Shown: positions 16,503-24,642, numbered from the stretch's first letter. The stretch: DNA of 36,993 nucleotides from Rhodospirillales bacterium (GCA_018971565.1 JAGXAO010000009.1:1-36993); one strand, 5' to 3'. Numbers and translations are program-made. Notes: generated by a model from the sequence alone, not told the origin.

Positions 16503-17924
16503 ATGGATATTTTGCGCCGCCACCGCCGCACCAAGATCATCGCGACTCTTGGCCCGGCCAGTTCTTCCCCGGAGATGATTTTTCAACTTTTCCAGGCCGG
16601 GGTAGACATGTTCCGGCTGAACTTCTCCCATGGCAGCCACGAGGACCACGCCGCACGGATCGAGATGGTTCGTGCCGCCGAGAAACGCACCGGGCGGCCA
16701 ATCGGAATTTTGGCCGATGTGCAAGGACCCAAGCTGCGAGTCGGCACATTTCAGGCCGGCCGTGTGCAGTTGCAAACCGGGCAGCAATTCACGCTGGATA
16801 TGAACCGCGCGCCTGGGGATATCCAGCGCGTCTGCTTGCCTCACCCCGAGATCATCAGCACGGCGGATATTGGTTCCACTTTGCTTTTGGATGACGGCAA
16901 GCTGCGGTTGCGCGTGCTGCGCAAGCATGATGACCGCCTCCTCACCGAAGTGATCACCGGTGGCGTGCTGTCCGACCGCAAGGGCGTGAACGTACCCGAC
17001 GTGATACTCCCTATCCCGGTGTTAACCGAAAAAGACCGCGCCGACCTCGACTTCGTGCTGCCGCTGGGCATCGATTATATCGGCCTCTCCTTCGTGCAAC
17101 GGGCAGAGGACGTGATTGAGGCCCGGGACATTGCCGCCGGGCGGGCGCTGACCATGGTGAAACTGGAAAAGCCGCAGGCGATGGATAATCTCGACGCCAT
17201 CATGGATGTCACCGACTCGGTGATGGTCGCACGCGGGGATCTCGGCGTGGAACTGCCACCCGAGGAAATACCCGTGGCGCAAAAGCGCATCATCCGGGCC
17301 GCCCAGCTCCGCGGCAAGCCGGTGGTGGTCGCCACCCAGATGCTGGAGAGCATGATCTCCTCGCCCGCCCCCACCCGCGCTGAGGCATCCGACGTTGCCA
17401 CCGCCGTGTTCGACGGCGCCGACGTGGTGATGCTCTCCGCCGAGAGTGCCGCCGGGCAATACCCGCGCGAAGCGGTGGATATGATGGATCGCATCATCAC
17501 CCGCGTGGAGCGCGACCAGGATTGGCGCACCGGGCTGGATGCCAAAAGGCTGCAGCCGGAGAAAAACTCGCCGGATGCCATTGCCGCCGCGGCCGTGCAG
17601 GTGGCGCATACCATTAACGCAAAAGCCATCGTGGCCTTCACCGAATCGGGCGCCACCGCGCTACGCGTGGCGCGCGAACGGCCTGATTGCCATGTTATCG
17701 GGTTGACGATGAACCCCGGCGTGGCCCGCCGCCTTTCCTGTGTCTGGGGCGTCCATGCTGTTGTTACGGATGCCGCGCATTCAATGACGGAAGCCGTTGA
17801 ACAAGCCATGAAAATCGCCAAGCTTGAAGGCTTTGCTCAGGAGGGTGAGGAGATTGTGGTGGTGGCCGGCGTGCCGTTTGGCCAGGCCGGTACAACCAAC
17901 GCCCTGCGCGTGGCGCGTCTTTAA
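16503..17924 (+). CDS. pyk: Pyruvate kinase
   Basis: Catalyses phosphoenolpyruvate + ADP to pyruvate + ATP, the last step of glycolysis. The 473-residue enzyme has the N-terminal RRTKIIATLGPASSSPE, the FRLNFSHGSHEDH substrate loop (about 37-49), the active-site MVKLEKPQAM with its catalytic Lys, VARGDLGVELP, and the effector/barrel region VVVATQMLESMI..PTRAEASDVA and ADVVMLSAESAAGQYP. A C-terminal domain of about 110 residues completes the protein. The ATG at 16503 has GAGGA five bases upstream. It is a housekeeping gene, apparently with its own promoter about 230 bp upstream. Confidence 0.96.
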   Translation: MDILRRHRRTKIIATLGPASSSPEMIFQLFQAGVDMFRLNFSHGSHEDHAARIEMVRAAEKRTGRPIGILADVQGPKLRVGTFQAGRVQLQTGQQFTLDMNRAPGDIQRVCLPHPEIISTADIGSTLLLDDGKLRLRVLRKHDDRLLTEVITGGVLSDRKGVNVPDVILPIPVLTEKDRADLDFVLPLGIDYIGLSFVQRAEDVIEARDIAAGRALTMVKLEKPQAMDNLDAIMDVTDSVMVARGDLGVELPPEEIPVAQKRIIRAAQLRGKPVVVATQMLESMISSPAPTRAEASDVATAVFDGADVVMLSAESAAGQYPREAVDMMDRIITRVERDQDWRTGLDAKRLQPEKNSPDAIAAAAVQVAHTINAKAIVAFTESGATALRVARERPDCHVIGLTMNPGVARRLSCVWGVHAVVTDAAHSMTEAVEQAMKIAKLEGFAQEGEEIVVVAGVPFGQAGTTNALRVARL

Positions 17925-17939
17925 TAAGGCTGTAATTAA

Positions 17940-17966
17940 GATGAAAGCGGTTTAACCGCTTTCATC
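17940..17966. terminator. Perfect palindromic hairpin after pyk
   Basis: The 27-base sequence is a perfect palindrome around T17953: GATGAAAGCGGTT (17940-17952) pairs with AACCGCTTTCATC (17954-17966). It begins 15 bases after the pyk stop. No T run follows on the plus strand, so it may be a weak or Rho-assisted terminator, an mRNA 3'-end stabiliser or a protein binding site. Confidence 0.5.
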
Positions 17967-18093
17967 AATGCTTTATTATGAAGCTGTTGGGCTATTTTTC
18001 TGCAGCCATTCCAGCCTTGGCCATGGCGCCGTTTGGCTGTATTGGAAAAAACACGTTTAAGGCTTCGACGGGTTAAGGTTAAGGATTTCTGCA

Positions 18094-18678
18094 TTGTATA
18101 CACCACGCAAGGCCGCCGCTTACAGCAAGGCCATTCTTGGGATGGGCGCCGCGGCCTTGATGCTGGCTGGCTGTTCCAGGCCCTCCCCCAAGGTTGCAGC
18201 CGTGGCGCCAGCCGCGCCGGTCGGGCATGTATATCCCGTCGCGGTGGACATGCCGCCACCGGTTTCCTCCAGAATTAAATTCACGCCCGCTGATAAAGAA
18301 AAATTTCAGCAGGCATTTAATATCGTCGGCCTGAAATCAGCCCTGATGGTGGCCGCACTCTCTTGCGACGAACAGCCCCAGTACGATGCCTTCATGAACA
18401 CATTCCAGCCCCATGTGCTGAAGGAACAGCATCTGATGGATGCATATTTTTATAAAGCCAGCGGCCCCTATAGCGGGCAGAAGATGGAGGATACCTTCAT
18501 CACCTTGCTGGCAAATAACCAGTCCGTAGCCGGCATCGCGCAAGGGCAGGTTTTTTGCGTGAATAACGATGCAGAATTCAAAGCCGTGCTGGCTTTGAAA
18601 ACACCCGATGCGCTGGATAGCTTCGTGACCGACCAGGCACCTACTTCCCAGATGGCCAGCACCGCCCCGGCGCAGTAA
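18094..18678 (+). CDS. Putative lipoprotein of unknown function
   Basis: A 194-residue protein starting at TTG 18094 with AAGGA eight bases upstream. A lipoprotein signal with lipobox LAGC (Cys at about residue 27) predicts lipid anchoring on the periplasmic side of a membrane. The mature part has two cysteines in the contexts ALSCDEQPQYDAFMNTF (about 88-104) and GQVFCVNN (about 151-158), which could form a disulfide. I have seen similar SC.....YNAF....AYF...FC patterns in small secreted alphaproteobacterial proteins of unknown function. The tail is Ser/Thr/Ala-rich. It stands alone between the pyk hairpin and a strong terminator. Confidence 0.8.
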   Translation: MYTPRKAAAYSKAILGMGAAALMLAGCSRPSPKVAAVAPAAPVGHVYPVAVDMPPPVSSRIKFTPADKEKFQQAFNIVGLKSALMVAALSCDEQPQYDAFMNTFQPHVLKEQHLMDAYFYKASGPYSGQKMEDTFITLLANNQSVAGIAQGQVFCVNNDAEFKAVLALKTPDALDSFVTDQAPTSQMASTAPAQ

Positions 18679-18689
18679 GCCAGCCCATA

Positions 18690-18715
18690 AAAACCCGGCC
18701 AAATGGCCGGGTTTT
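18690..18715 (+). terminator. Rho-independent terminator
   Basis: AAAACCCGGCC (18690-18700) pairs with GGCCGGGTTTT (18705-18715) around AAAT, followed by further T. It ends the lipoprotein gene. Confidence 0.92.
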
Positions 18716-18741
18716 TTGATTCACAAATTCAATTTATGAAT

Positions 18742-18760
18742 CGCCCGGTTTGCCCGGGCG
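18742..18760 (-). terminator. GC-rich hairpin after gshA
   Basis: CGCCCGG (18742-18748) pairs with CCGGGCG (18754-18760) around TTTGC. It lies four bases beyond the gshA stop on the leftward strand. No T run follows, so termination would be weak unless it joins with the neighbouring terminator at 18690-18715. Confidence 0.5.
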
Positions 18761-18763
18761 TCA

Positions 18764-20134
18764 TTAAAACGCTGCTTCTTCGAAAATCCGGGTCACGTCA
18801 CCGTTCCAGTCACCATGGTAACGGGTCAGCCATTGTTCAGCCTGGGTGGGGGCGCCGGCGGCGATCTCCTGCAGCGGAGCCAGGTAGAACGTTTCGTCCT
18901 GCCCTTTTTGGTTCAGGCGGGCGCGGGCCTTCAGGCCATCGGCGGCGATGGCGGCAACCTCCTTGGCCAGATCGCGCAGCGTACCCGCGCCAAACTTCGT
19001 GTTGATGCCCGTGGCGGGCACGGCCGCGCGCAGGGCCAGAATGTCCGGATAAATGACCCCCTTCACCAGTGCTGAGGCCGCCGCCAGTGCCGCCGGGTCA
19101 TAGAAAATCCCGGTCCAGAGGGAGGATTGCGCCAGCATCATCGCCGGGCTGCCGGAATCCGCACCGCGGGTTTCAATGTATTTCTTCAAACGCGCATCCG
19201 GAAACGCCGTGGTGGCATGGTCGGCGAAATCTCCGATGGTGGCGCGTTCACCTGGCAAAGCTTCCAGCCTGCCCGCCATAAAGTCCCGGAAGGAGGCGCC
19301 CGCCACGTCGTGATATACGCCGTCCCGGTAGATGAAATACATCGGCACATCGAGCAACCAGTTGGCATAGGCCTCGAAGCCGAACCCTTCCTGGAAGATC
19401 GCGGCGGGAATGCCGGAACGGGCATTATCCGTATCACCCCACACATAGGCGCGGTTGGAAAGCAGCCCGTTAGGTTTGCCCTCATAAAAGGGAGAGTTGG
19501 CAAAGAGAGCCGTGGCCAGGGGCTGCAAGGCCGAGGCCACGCGCATCTTCGCCACCATGTCCGCCTCGGAGGAGAAATCCAAATTCACCTGCACGGTGCA
19601 GGTGCGCAGCATCATGTCCAGCCCGCGCGTGCCAACCTTGGGCATATAGGCGCGCATGATTTTGTAACGGCCCTTGGGCATCCAATCAAACTGCGCGCGG
19701 CTGGCGGTGGGGTGAAAGCCGAGTGGCGCGAAGCCCAGCCCCAGGCCTGGGGCTACTTCATGCAGGCGGGCGATATGCGCGTCCAGCTCTGCTTTGGTTG
19801 CGTGCAAATCCGGCAGCGTGGCGCCGGAGAGCTCGAACTGCCCGCCCGGCTCCAGGGAGAGCGAGGCCCCACCCTGCCCTTTCAGCCCGATGATATTGCT
19901 GTGGTCGAGGATGGGGCCCCAGCCATCGTGGGCTTGCACCGCGTCCAGCAGCGCGCCGATGCCATCCGCGCCTTCATAAGCCGGCGGAGAAAAATCTGCG
20001 CTGCGGAAGCCAAAGGCTTCATGCTCTGTGCCAATGGTGAAAGCCGCTGGGGGCTTGCAGCCCGATTCCAGATAAGCGGCCAGATCTGAGACGCTGGTGA
20101 TCTCACGCGCGTCGGCATCGCCGGGGTTAGACAA
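18764..20134 (-). CDS. gshA: Glutamate-cysteine ligase, plant/proteobacterial type
   Basis: Makes gamma-glutamylcysteine, the first step of glutathione synthesis. The 456-residue protein belongs to the GCS2/plant-type ligase family, not the E. coli type: it has TIGTEHEAFGF (about 33-43), LSLEPGGQFELSG (about 95-107), RTCTVQVNLDF (about 187-197), QEGFGFEAYANWLLDVPMYF and the late TRGADSGSP region. The start is TTG at 20134, which keeps the conserved N-terminus; GAAGGA about nine bases upstream supports it. It lies 21 bp after rsmE on the same strand, and a hairpin follows the stop. Confidence 0.94.
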   Translation of the reverse strand: MSNPGDADAREITSVSDLAAYLESGCKPPAAFTIGTEHEAFGFRSADFSPPAYEGADGIGALLDAVQAHDGWGPILDHSNIIGLKGQGGASLSLEPGGQFELSGATLPDLHATKAELDAHIARLHEVAPGLGLGFAPLGFHPTASRAQFDWMPKGRYKIMRAYMPKVGTRGLDMMLRTCTVQVNLDFSSEADMVAKMRVASALQPLATALFANSPFYEGKPNGLLSNRAYVWGDTDNARSGIPAAIFQEGFGFEAYANWLLDVPMYFIYRDGVYHDVAGASFRDFMAGRLEALPGERATIGDFADHATTAFPDARLKKYIETRGADSGSPAMMLAQSSLWTGIFYDPAALAAASALVKGVIYPDILALRAAVPATGINTKFGAGTLRDLAKEVAAIAADGLKARARLNQKGQDETFYLAPLQEIAAGAPTQAEQWLTRYHGDWNGDVTRIFEEAAF

Positions 20135-20155
20135 ATCCTTCGTTCCTTCAACGTC

Positions 20156-20860
20156 TTAAGGCGACGCCGCCAGAAGCAGCGCCAACCCGGCTATGGCGGC
20201 GGTCTCGGCCCGCAGGATGCGGCGCCCCAATGACACGCGTGTAATGAGGGGTGTGCGAGCGATAGCTTCAAGCTCCAGATCGGTAAAGCCGCCCTCCGGT
20301 CCAATCATAAGTGCGCTGGGGCCCGTGGCGGGGCCGAGCAATGGCGAGGTCCGGCGTTCATCCGCCACGTAAAGCGGGCGCGCCGGCCAATCGGCCATCA
20401 GCTTCGTCACCGGCCTGGGTTCGCGGATTTCCGGCACATGCAGCCTCTCGCACTGTTCCGCCGCCTCGGTGGCGATGGCACGCAGACGCTCAAGATTCAC
20501 ATGGTCGGCATTGGTGCGGGCGGTGATGATGGGCTGGATGACGGAAACGCCCAGTTCCGTCGCTTTTTCCACCACCATGTCGGTTTTCTGGCGCTTCAGC
20601 AGGGCGAAGCAGAGCCAGGCATCGGGCTCGGGTTCCGGCAAGCGGTTTTGCGCCACGGCTTCAAGCAGCGCGGCCTTGCGTGAAATTTTAAAGACTTTGG
20701 CGCGCCATTCTCCGGCCTGCCCATTAAAAACCCGTATAGTGTCGCCTTCCGAAAGGCGCATGACATTGGCAAGGTAATGGGCCTGGCCGTCAGACAATGA
20801 AAACGCCTGGCCCGGCGCGGGCAGATCGGAAATGTAGAGACGAATTGACGTGTCAGCCAT
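20156..20860 (-). CDS. rsmE: 16S rRNA m3U1498 methyltransferase
   Basis: RsmE methylates N3 of U1498 in 16S rRNA using SAM. The 234-residue SPOUT enzyme has an N-terminal PUA-like part (HYLANVMRLSEGD) and the knotted catalytic part with KATELGVSVIQPI, MIGPEGGFTDLELE and the final VSLGRRILRAETA knot. The ATG at 20860 is chosen by family length; GTG 20893 and ATG 20881 are in frame upstream, and no start has a good ribosome binding site. ATG 20881 overlaps the divergent ubiA ATG. It is followed by gshA. Confidence 0.92.
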   Translation of the reverse strand: MADTSIRLYISDLPAPGQAFSLSDGQAHYLANVMRLSEGDTIRVFNGQAGEWRAKVFKISRKAALLEAVAQNRLPEPEPDAWLCFALLKRQKTDMVVEKATELGVSVIQPIITARTNADHVNLERLRAIATEAAEQCERLHVPEIREPRPVTKLMADWPARPLYVADERRTSPLLGPATGPSALMIGPEGGFTDLELEAIARTPLITRVSLGRRILRAETAAIAGLALLLAASP

Positions 20861-20872
20861 GCCGGGCTGAAT
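20845..20872 (+). promoter_or_regulatory. Possible leaderless promoter of ubiA
   Basis: TTGACG (20845-20850, five of six -35 bases) is followed by 16 bp and a weak CTGAAT (20867-20872). Transcription would begin at or next to the ubiA ATG (20880). It lies inside the start of the divergent rsmE gene. Confidence 0.3.
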
Positions 20873-20879
20873 AGCACCC

Positions 20880-21779
20880 ATGAGCGGATTCACCGATATC
20901 AGGCATAGCGGCTGGGTGGCGCGGCTGCCCTCACGTTATCTTCCCTATATTCTACTTGCCCGGTTGGACCGGCCGATTGGCGCCTGGCTGCTGTTCTTGC
21001 CAGGTTTCTGGGCCATCTGCCTCACCGCCCATGGCTTCTGGGCAGGGCTGTGGCTGAGCCTCCTGTTTGCCCTTGGCGCGGTGGTGATGCGCGGAGCGGG
21101 ATGCGTGGTGAACGATTTATGGGACCGCAAGATGGACGCGCAGGTGGAACGCACGCGCGGCCGCCCGCTGGCTGCCGGCATGGTCTCACCCTTCCAGGCG
21201 CTGCTGTTTCTGGCGGCACTCTGCGCCGCGGGGCTGGTGATTCTGCTGCTGCTGAACAACACCGCGCGCTGGCTGGGCGTGGCATCTCTGGGGCTGGTGG
21301 CGCTTTACCCGCTGGCCAAGCGCGTAACCTGGTGGCCACAGGCATTTCTGGGCCTCACCTTCGGCTGGGGTGCGCTGCTGGGCTATGCTGCCGCGCGCGG
21401 GCATCTCACCTGGCCGGTGGTGCCGCTTTATCTCGCTGCGATTCTCTGGATCATCGGGTACGATACGATCTATGCGCATCAAGACCGCGCAGATGACGCG
21501 CTGTTGGGCGTGAAATCCACCGCCAGACTGTTCGGCCGCCGCACGCGGGAGGCTTTGTGCATCTGCTACGGCCTCTGCTTCCTGCTGCTGCTGGTGGCGA
21601 TGAGCGCCTTCTCCCTGCATCGTTGGGGCTATTGGATGATGCTGCTGCCGGCAGGGCTGATGGTGTGGCAGATCATCCGGCTGGATATCGATAATCCGGC
21701 GCGCTGCCTCGCTCTCTTCAAGCTCAACCGTGAGGTGGGGTTGGCCGTGGCGCTGGCGATTCTGGTGGGGTGGGTGTAA
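20880..21779 (+). CDS. ubiA: 4-hydroxybenzoate polyprenyltransferase
   Basis: Transfers the polyprenyl tail to 4-hydroxybenzoate in ubiquinone synthesis, in the inner membrane. The 299-residue protein has about eight to nine hydrophobic segments. The two Asp-rich Mg-diphosphate motifs are present: NDLWDRKMD (78-86, the NDxxDxxxD motif) and DTIYAHQDRADD (195-206), and the ARLDRPIGAWLLFLPG entry (27-42) is typical of UbiA. It is divergent from rsmE, with only 19 bp between the chosen starts. Ubiquinone would serve complex I, whose accessory subunit NDUFA12 is also in the window. Confidence 0.94.
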   Translation: MSGFTDIRHSGWVARLPSRYLPYILLARLDRPIGAWLLFLPGFWAICLTAHGFWAGLWLSLLFALGAVVMRGAGCVVNDLWDRKMDAQVERTRGRPLAAGMVSPFQALLFLAALCAAGLVILLLLNNTARWLGVASLGLVALYPLAKRVTWWPQAFLGLTFGWGALLGYAAARGHLTWPVVPLYLAAILWIIGYDTIYAHQDRADDALLGVKSTARLFGRRTREALCICYGLCFLLLLVAMSAFSLHRWGYWMMLLPAGLMVWQIIRLDIDNPARCLALFKLNREVGLAVALAILVGWV

Positions 21780-21851
21780 CCGCCACAAAAACGCTAGATT
21801 ATTATATGTTTATGTGGGCAGCTAACCTGCCCTCTATTTCAGCTAAGCCCC

Positions 21852-21857
21852 TATACT
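21852..21857 (+). promoter_or_regulatory. -10 element of the chalcone-isomerase-like gene, possibly leaderless
   Basis: TATACT ends six bases before the ATG at 21864, so transcription would begin at the start codon. No Shine-Dalgarno sequence precedes the ATG. The matching -35 is poor. Confidence 0.4.
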
Positions 21858-21863
21858 AACTGA

Positions 21864-22442
21864 ATGATGAGCCTGAATAAAAACATCCTTGCCGTAAGCC
21901 TGCTTGCCATGAGCACCATGCTGCCACCACACGCGCAAGCGGCACAGCTTGCCGGTGTTACCATGCCCGATGCCCAGACTCTGGGCACACAGACTCTTAC
22001 GCTCAACGGCATTGGGCTGCGGACATATTCGTTTATGCATGTTCATATTTATGTGGCGGGTTTATACCTGCCACACCCGATGGATAATGCGCAAAGCATT
22101 CTGCAATCTTCGGAACCGAAGATCCTGTCCCTGCATTTCGTGCGCAGCGTGGGTATTTCTCAGGAACGATCTTCCTGGAAAAAAGGGCTGATTGCCAACT
22201 GCGCGGCGCCATGCGCGCTGAGCGCCGCCGAACTCCAGAAGTTTTTGGCAACATTGAAGCCAATTTCAGCTGGCGAGGAGATCAAATTCATTTTCGAAGA
22301 CCAAGGTTTGAACGCCTATGAAAATGGGGTGCTTGTCGGGCATGTTGACAACCAGCAATTGGCCGAACTTGTGCTGGCTGTTTTCATCGGCCCGCATGTG
22401 GATGCACCGAAGCTGAAAACCGCGCTGCTGGGCGGCCATTGA
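21864..22442 (+). CDS. Chalcone isomerase-like secreted protein
   Basis: A 192-residue protein with a signal peptide (hydrophobic residues about 7-22, cleavage after AQA) and a chalcone-isomerase-like domain of the bacterial type: GVTMPDAQTLGTQTLTLNGI (31-50), LRTYSFMHVHIYVAGLYLP (52-70) and the later F.A...GE.I.F.F motif. Bacterial members are periplasmic and their substrate is unknown; flavonoid isomerase activity should not be assumed. Two adjacent ATG codons (21864, 21867) are both possible starts. A TPP riboswitch begins about 25 bases after the stop. Confidence 0.85.
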   Translation: MMSLNKNILAVSLLAMSTMLPPHAQAAQLAGVTMPDAQTLGTQTLTLNGIGLRTYSFMHVHIYVAGLYLPHPMDNAQSILQSSEPKILSLHFVRSVGISQERSSWKKGLIANCAAPCALSAAELQKFLATLKPISAGEEIKFIFEDQGLNAYENGVLVGHVDNQQLAELVLAVFIGPHVDAPKLKTALLGGH

Positions 22443-22467
22443 CGCCAGAGGAAAAACCAGGAAATTG

Positions 22468-22549
22468 ACGCTGCCGGGGTGTCTGCGTGGTGCGGACTGA
22501 GATTATACCCGTTGAACCTGTCTGGGTCATGCCAGCGAAGGGAGAGCGC
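22468..22549 (+). promoter_or_regulatory. TPP (THI-box) riboswitch
   Basis: The thiamine pyrophosphate aptamer core is plain: GGGGTG (22476-22481), a short P3 hairpin (GTCTGC/GCGGAC), CTGAGATTATACCC (22497-22510), TTGAACCTG (22512-22520), then GGGTCATGCCAGCGAAGGGA (22524-22543). The outer P1 stem likely includes CGCT (22469-22472) with AGCG (22545-22548). The 3' end GGGAG (22540-22544) is also the ribosome binding site of the next gene (ATG 22552), so ligand binding should directly occlude translation. No terminator hairpin is present between the aptamer and the gene. Confidence 0.95.
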
Positions 22550-22551
22550 CA

Positions 22552-23505
22552 ATGGCCCTCAATCGTCGTTTATTTTTATCCACCGCCACATCTGCGCTTG
22601 CCGCTCCCGCGGTTTCGCGTGCCGCGGCACCACTGCCATTCACTTTAATTCTGGACTGGTTCGTAAACCCAGACCACGCGCCGCTCTTCGCCGCCAAATA
22701 TTGCGGCGCCTATGCGAAGGCCGGGCTCGATGTAAAGCTCATCGCCCCCACCGACCCCGATGTGCCGCCAAAGCTCGTCGCCGCCGGAAAAGCCGATGCG
22801 GCGCTGACCTACCAGACCCAGCTTTATCTGCTGGTGGACCAGGCCGTGCCCGTGCGCCGTACCGGCACGCTGATCAACAAGCCGTTAAATACGCTCACCG
22901 CGCTGAAGCGCAGCGGAATTTCCAAACTCACGGACCTGAAAGGCCGCAAGGTGGGCTATTCCGTGGCTGGGGTGGAGCCGGTGATCATCGGCGCAATGTT
23001 GAAACATGTGGGCATGAGCCTGAAGGATGTTCAGCTCGTGAATGTGAATTTCGAGCTGGTCTCCGCCCTGCAAACCAACGCGGTGGATGCCGTGATCGGC
23101 ACCTACAGGACCTATGAGGATATCCAGCTTGCACAGGCCGGGCTGGACCCGGTGATCTTCCTGCCTGAGGATTACGGCGTGCCCCCATCAGATGAGCTGC
23201 TGCTGCTCTCGAATGTCAACGGATTGAAGAATCCGGCGCTGCCCGCTTTCCTCGGCGCACTGAAAGAAGGTGTGGCGGCGCTGAAGGCCAACCCGGACGG
23301 GATGCTGGCGAAGTTCCTGAAGGATAATCCCAGCCTGAACGACAAGTTGGACATTGCCTCCTGGCACGCGCTGCCGTCTTATTTCGACACCGATCCGGCG
23401 GCGTTGAATGTACAGCGCTACAAAACCTACAGAGATTTCCTGTTCGAGAATGGCGTGATCAAACAGAAATTGCCTCTGAGCGATTACGCAGTGACCATAG
23501 CCTGA
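22552..23505 (+). CDS. thiY: ThiY-like thiamine-precursor binding protein (NMT1/THI5 family)
   Basis: A 317-residue periplasmic substrate-binding protein of the NMT1/THI5-like family. These bind thiamine pyrimidine precursors such as formylaminopyrimidine for an ABC importer. The start MALNRRLFLSTATSAL looks like a Tat-type signal (RRLFLS). The mature part has LDWFVNPDHAPLFAA (35-49, the family's ligand pocket), YAKAGLDVKLI, ADAALTYQTQ, GRKVGYSVAGVEPV and the GTYRTYED segment. TPP-riboswitch control strongly supports a thiamine role. No permease or ATPase (thiX/thiZ) lies nearby, so the partner is elsewhere or shared. The exact ligand is inferred, not shown. Confidence 0.85.
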   Translation: MALNRRLFLSTATSALAAPAVSRAAAPLPFTLILDWFVNPDHAPLFAAKYCGAYAKAGLDVKLIAPTDPDVPPKLVAAGKADAALTYQTQLYLLVDQAVPVRRTGTLINKPLNTLTALKRSGISKLTDLKGRKVGYSVAGVEPVIIGAMLKHVGMSLKDVQLVNVNFELVSALQTNAVDAVIGTYRTYEDIQLAQAGLDPVIFLPEDYGVPPSDELLLLSNVNGLKNPALPAFLGALKEGVAALKANPDGMLAKFLKDNPSLNDKLDIASWHALPSYFDTDPAALNVQRYKTYRDFLFENGVIKQKLPLSDYAVTIA

Positions 23506-23507
23506 CA

Positions 23508-23539
23508 AAAAACCCCGGCATTTTCGTGCCGGGGTTTTT
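23508..23539. terminator. Bidirectional Rho-independent terminator
   Basis: AAAAACCCCGGCA (23508-23520) pairs with TGCCGGGGTTTTT (23527-23539) around TTTTCG. It serves the convergent thiY and ompA genes. Confidence 0.93.
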
Positions 23540-23916
23540 GTTTCAATCAGAGCCGGTTAGTGGAAGATGATTTCCACGCGACGGTTCTGCGGCTCGCGCA
23601 CGCCAGGGCCGGTGGGCACCAGCAGGTGGGTTTCGCCGTAGCCGTGCATCTCGATCTCGGAAGCCGGAACGCCATCAGCCACGAGCTGGGCGGCAACCGC
23701 CTTCGCACGACGCTCAGACAGACCCATGTTGTAATCGGCGGTACCGGAGGTATCGGTATAGCCGTTGACTTCCAGGGTCGTGACATTCTGGGTGTGAGAG
23801 TCAGACGCGGCCTGCGCGATAATCTGGGTCGCCCGCGGGGTAAGATTGTACTTATCCCAGTCGAAGAACACCAGATAGGTTTTCGCCGGAGCCGGAGCCG
23901 GAGCCGCCATCGGGGC
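23527..23916 (-). repeat. Long direct repeat, copy 1 (ompA 3' half and terminator arm)
   Basis: This 390-bp segment recurs at 24808-25197 in the same orientation (offset 1281 bp) with 11 mismatches by my count, about 97% identity. It covers a terminator arm, the stop region and the whole OmpA-C domain. All mismatches within coding sequence are synonymous. Confidence 0.9.
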
Positions 23917-24642
23917 CGAAGCAGGGGTGGGGGCGGGGGCGGGGGGAGCAGGCGGCGCGAATTCATAACGCAGCCCGACATTGATCTGGTTATTATATTC
24001 GCCCTGCTGCCGGACGCTAACAGGCACGAAACCGCCTGTGTAATGATAGCGGCGCGCCGCGGTCAGGCCTATGAAGCGATACTCAAGCGTGGCGGAAAGC
24101 CCCTTGAGCGGCGCGATCGGGAAGGACAAGCCAACAATGCCCTGATAGGCGAAGGAGCCTCGCGCCTCATTGATTGTCAGCCCGGTTACACTGAAATCGT
24201 TATACTTGGCTTCCTGCCAGCCAACGCCGGCGCCCACATAGGGGTAGAGCCAGGGCAGACCGATATCGAAATCGTAAATGCCGTTGAGAAAGCCGCCATA
24301 CTGGGTTTCGTGCCCGCTGGCGGGCGCGCTGAAAACGCCAGCTTTCATCTTGTCAGCGGCGTTGCGGATGTAGTCACCCTCAAGCTCCACGCGCCAGCCA
24401 TTATTGAAGCCGTAGCCGATAGCGGCGTTCAGGTCGTAACCATTTTTAAACACGACCTTTCGGTCGCCGGAATAGTCCCTGCCGCCGATATTTATGTTCT
24501 TCTGTGTGACAGAACTTTTCAGGTCCAAGCCTCCACCCAGGCTGACATATGGCCCCGCGACGGGTTGAGCCGCGGCACGGCCCGCCAGCGCCAGGGGCGC
24601 GGCCAGCATTGTCATGGCAAAAAGGGCGGCTCGAAACTGCAT
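23557..24642 (-). CDS. OmpA-family outer membrane protein, paralogue 1
   Basis: A 361-residue protein with a signal peptide (cleavage near AAA-Q, about 25), an N-terminal eight-strand-type beta-barrel (about 30-230, with GPYVSLGGG, YGFNNGWRVELEGDY and YVGAGVGW), an Ala/Pro-rich linker (about 231-255) and a C-terminal OmpA/MotB peptidoglycan-binding domain with VNGYTDTSG and NMGLSERRAKAV. It ties the outer membrane to the cell wall. ATG 24642 follows AAGGGAG. The C-terminal domain is identical in amino acids to that of paralogue 2, while the barrels differ widely. A G10 tract lies about 85 bp upstream. Confidence 0.92.
   Translation of the reverse strand: MQFRAALFAMTMLAAPLALAGRAAAQPVAGPYVSLGGGLDLKSSVTQKNINIGGRDYSGDRKVVFKNGYDLNAAIGYGFNNGWRVELEGDYIRNAADKMKAGVFSAPASGHETQYGGFLNGIYDFDIGLPWLYPYVGAGVGWQEAKYNDFSVTGLTINEARGSFAYQGIVGLSFPIAPLKGLSATLEYRFIGLTAARRYHYTGGFVPVSVRQQGEYNNQINVGLRYEFAPPAPPAPAPTPASAPMAAPAPAPAKTYLVFFDWDKYNLTPRATQIIAQAASDSHTQNVTTLEVNGYTDTSGTADYNMGLSERRAKAVAAQLVADGVPASEIEMHGYGETHLLVPTGPGVREPQNRRVEIIFH

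Noticed and set aside
21864-22442. Flavonoid metabolism role for the chalcone-isomerase-like protein
   Set aside because: Bacterial members of this domain family are secreted and not known to act on chalcones; nothing nearby supports it.
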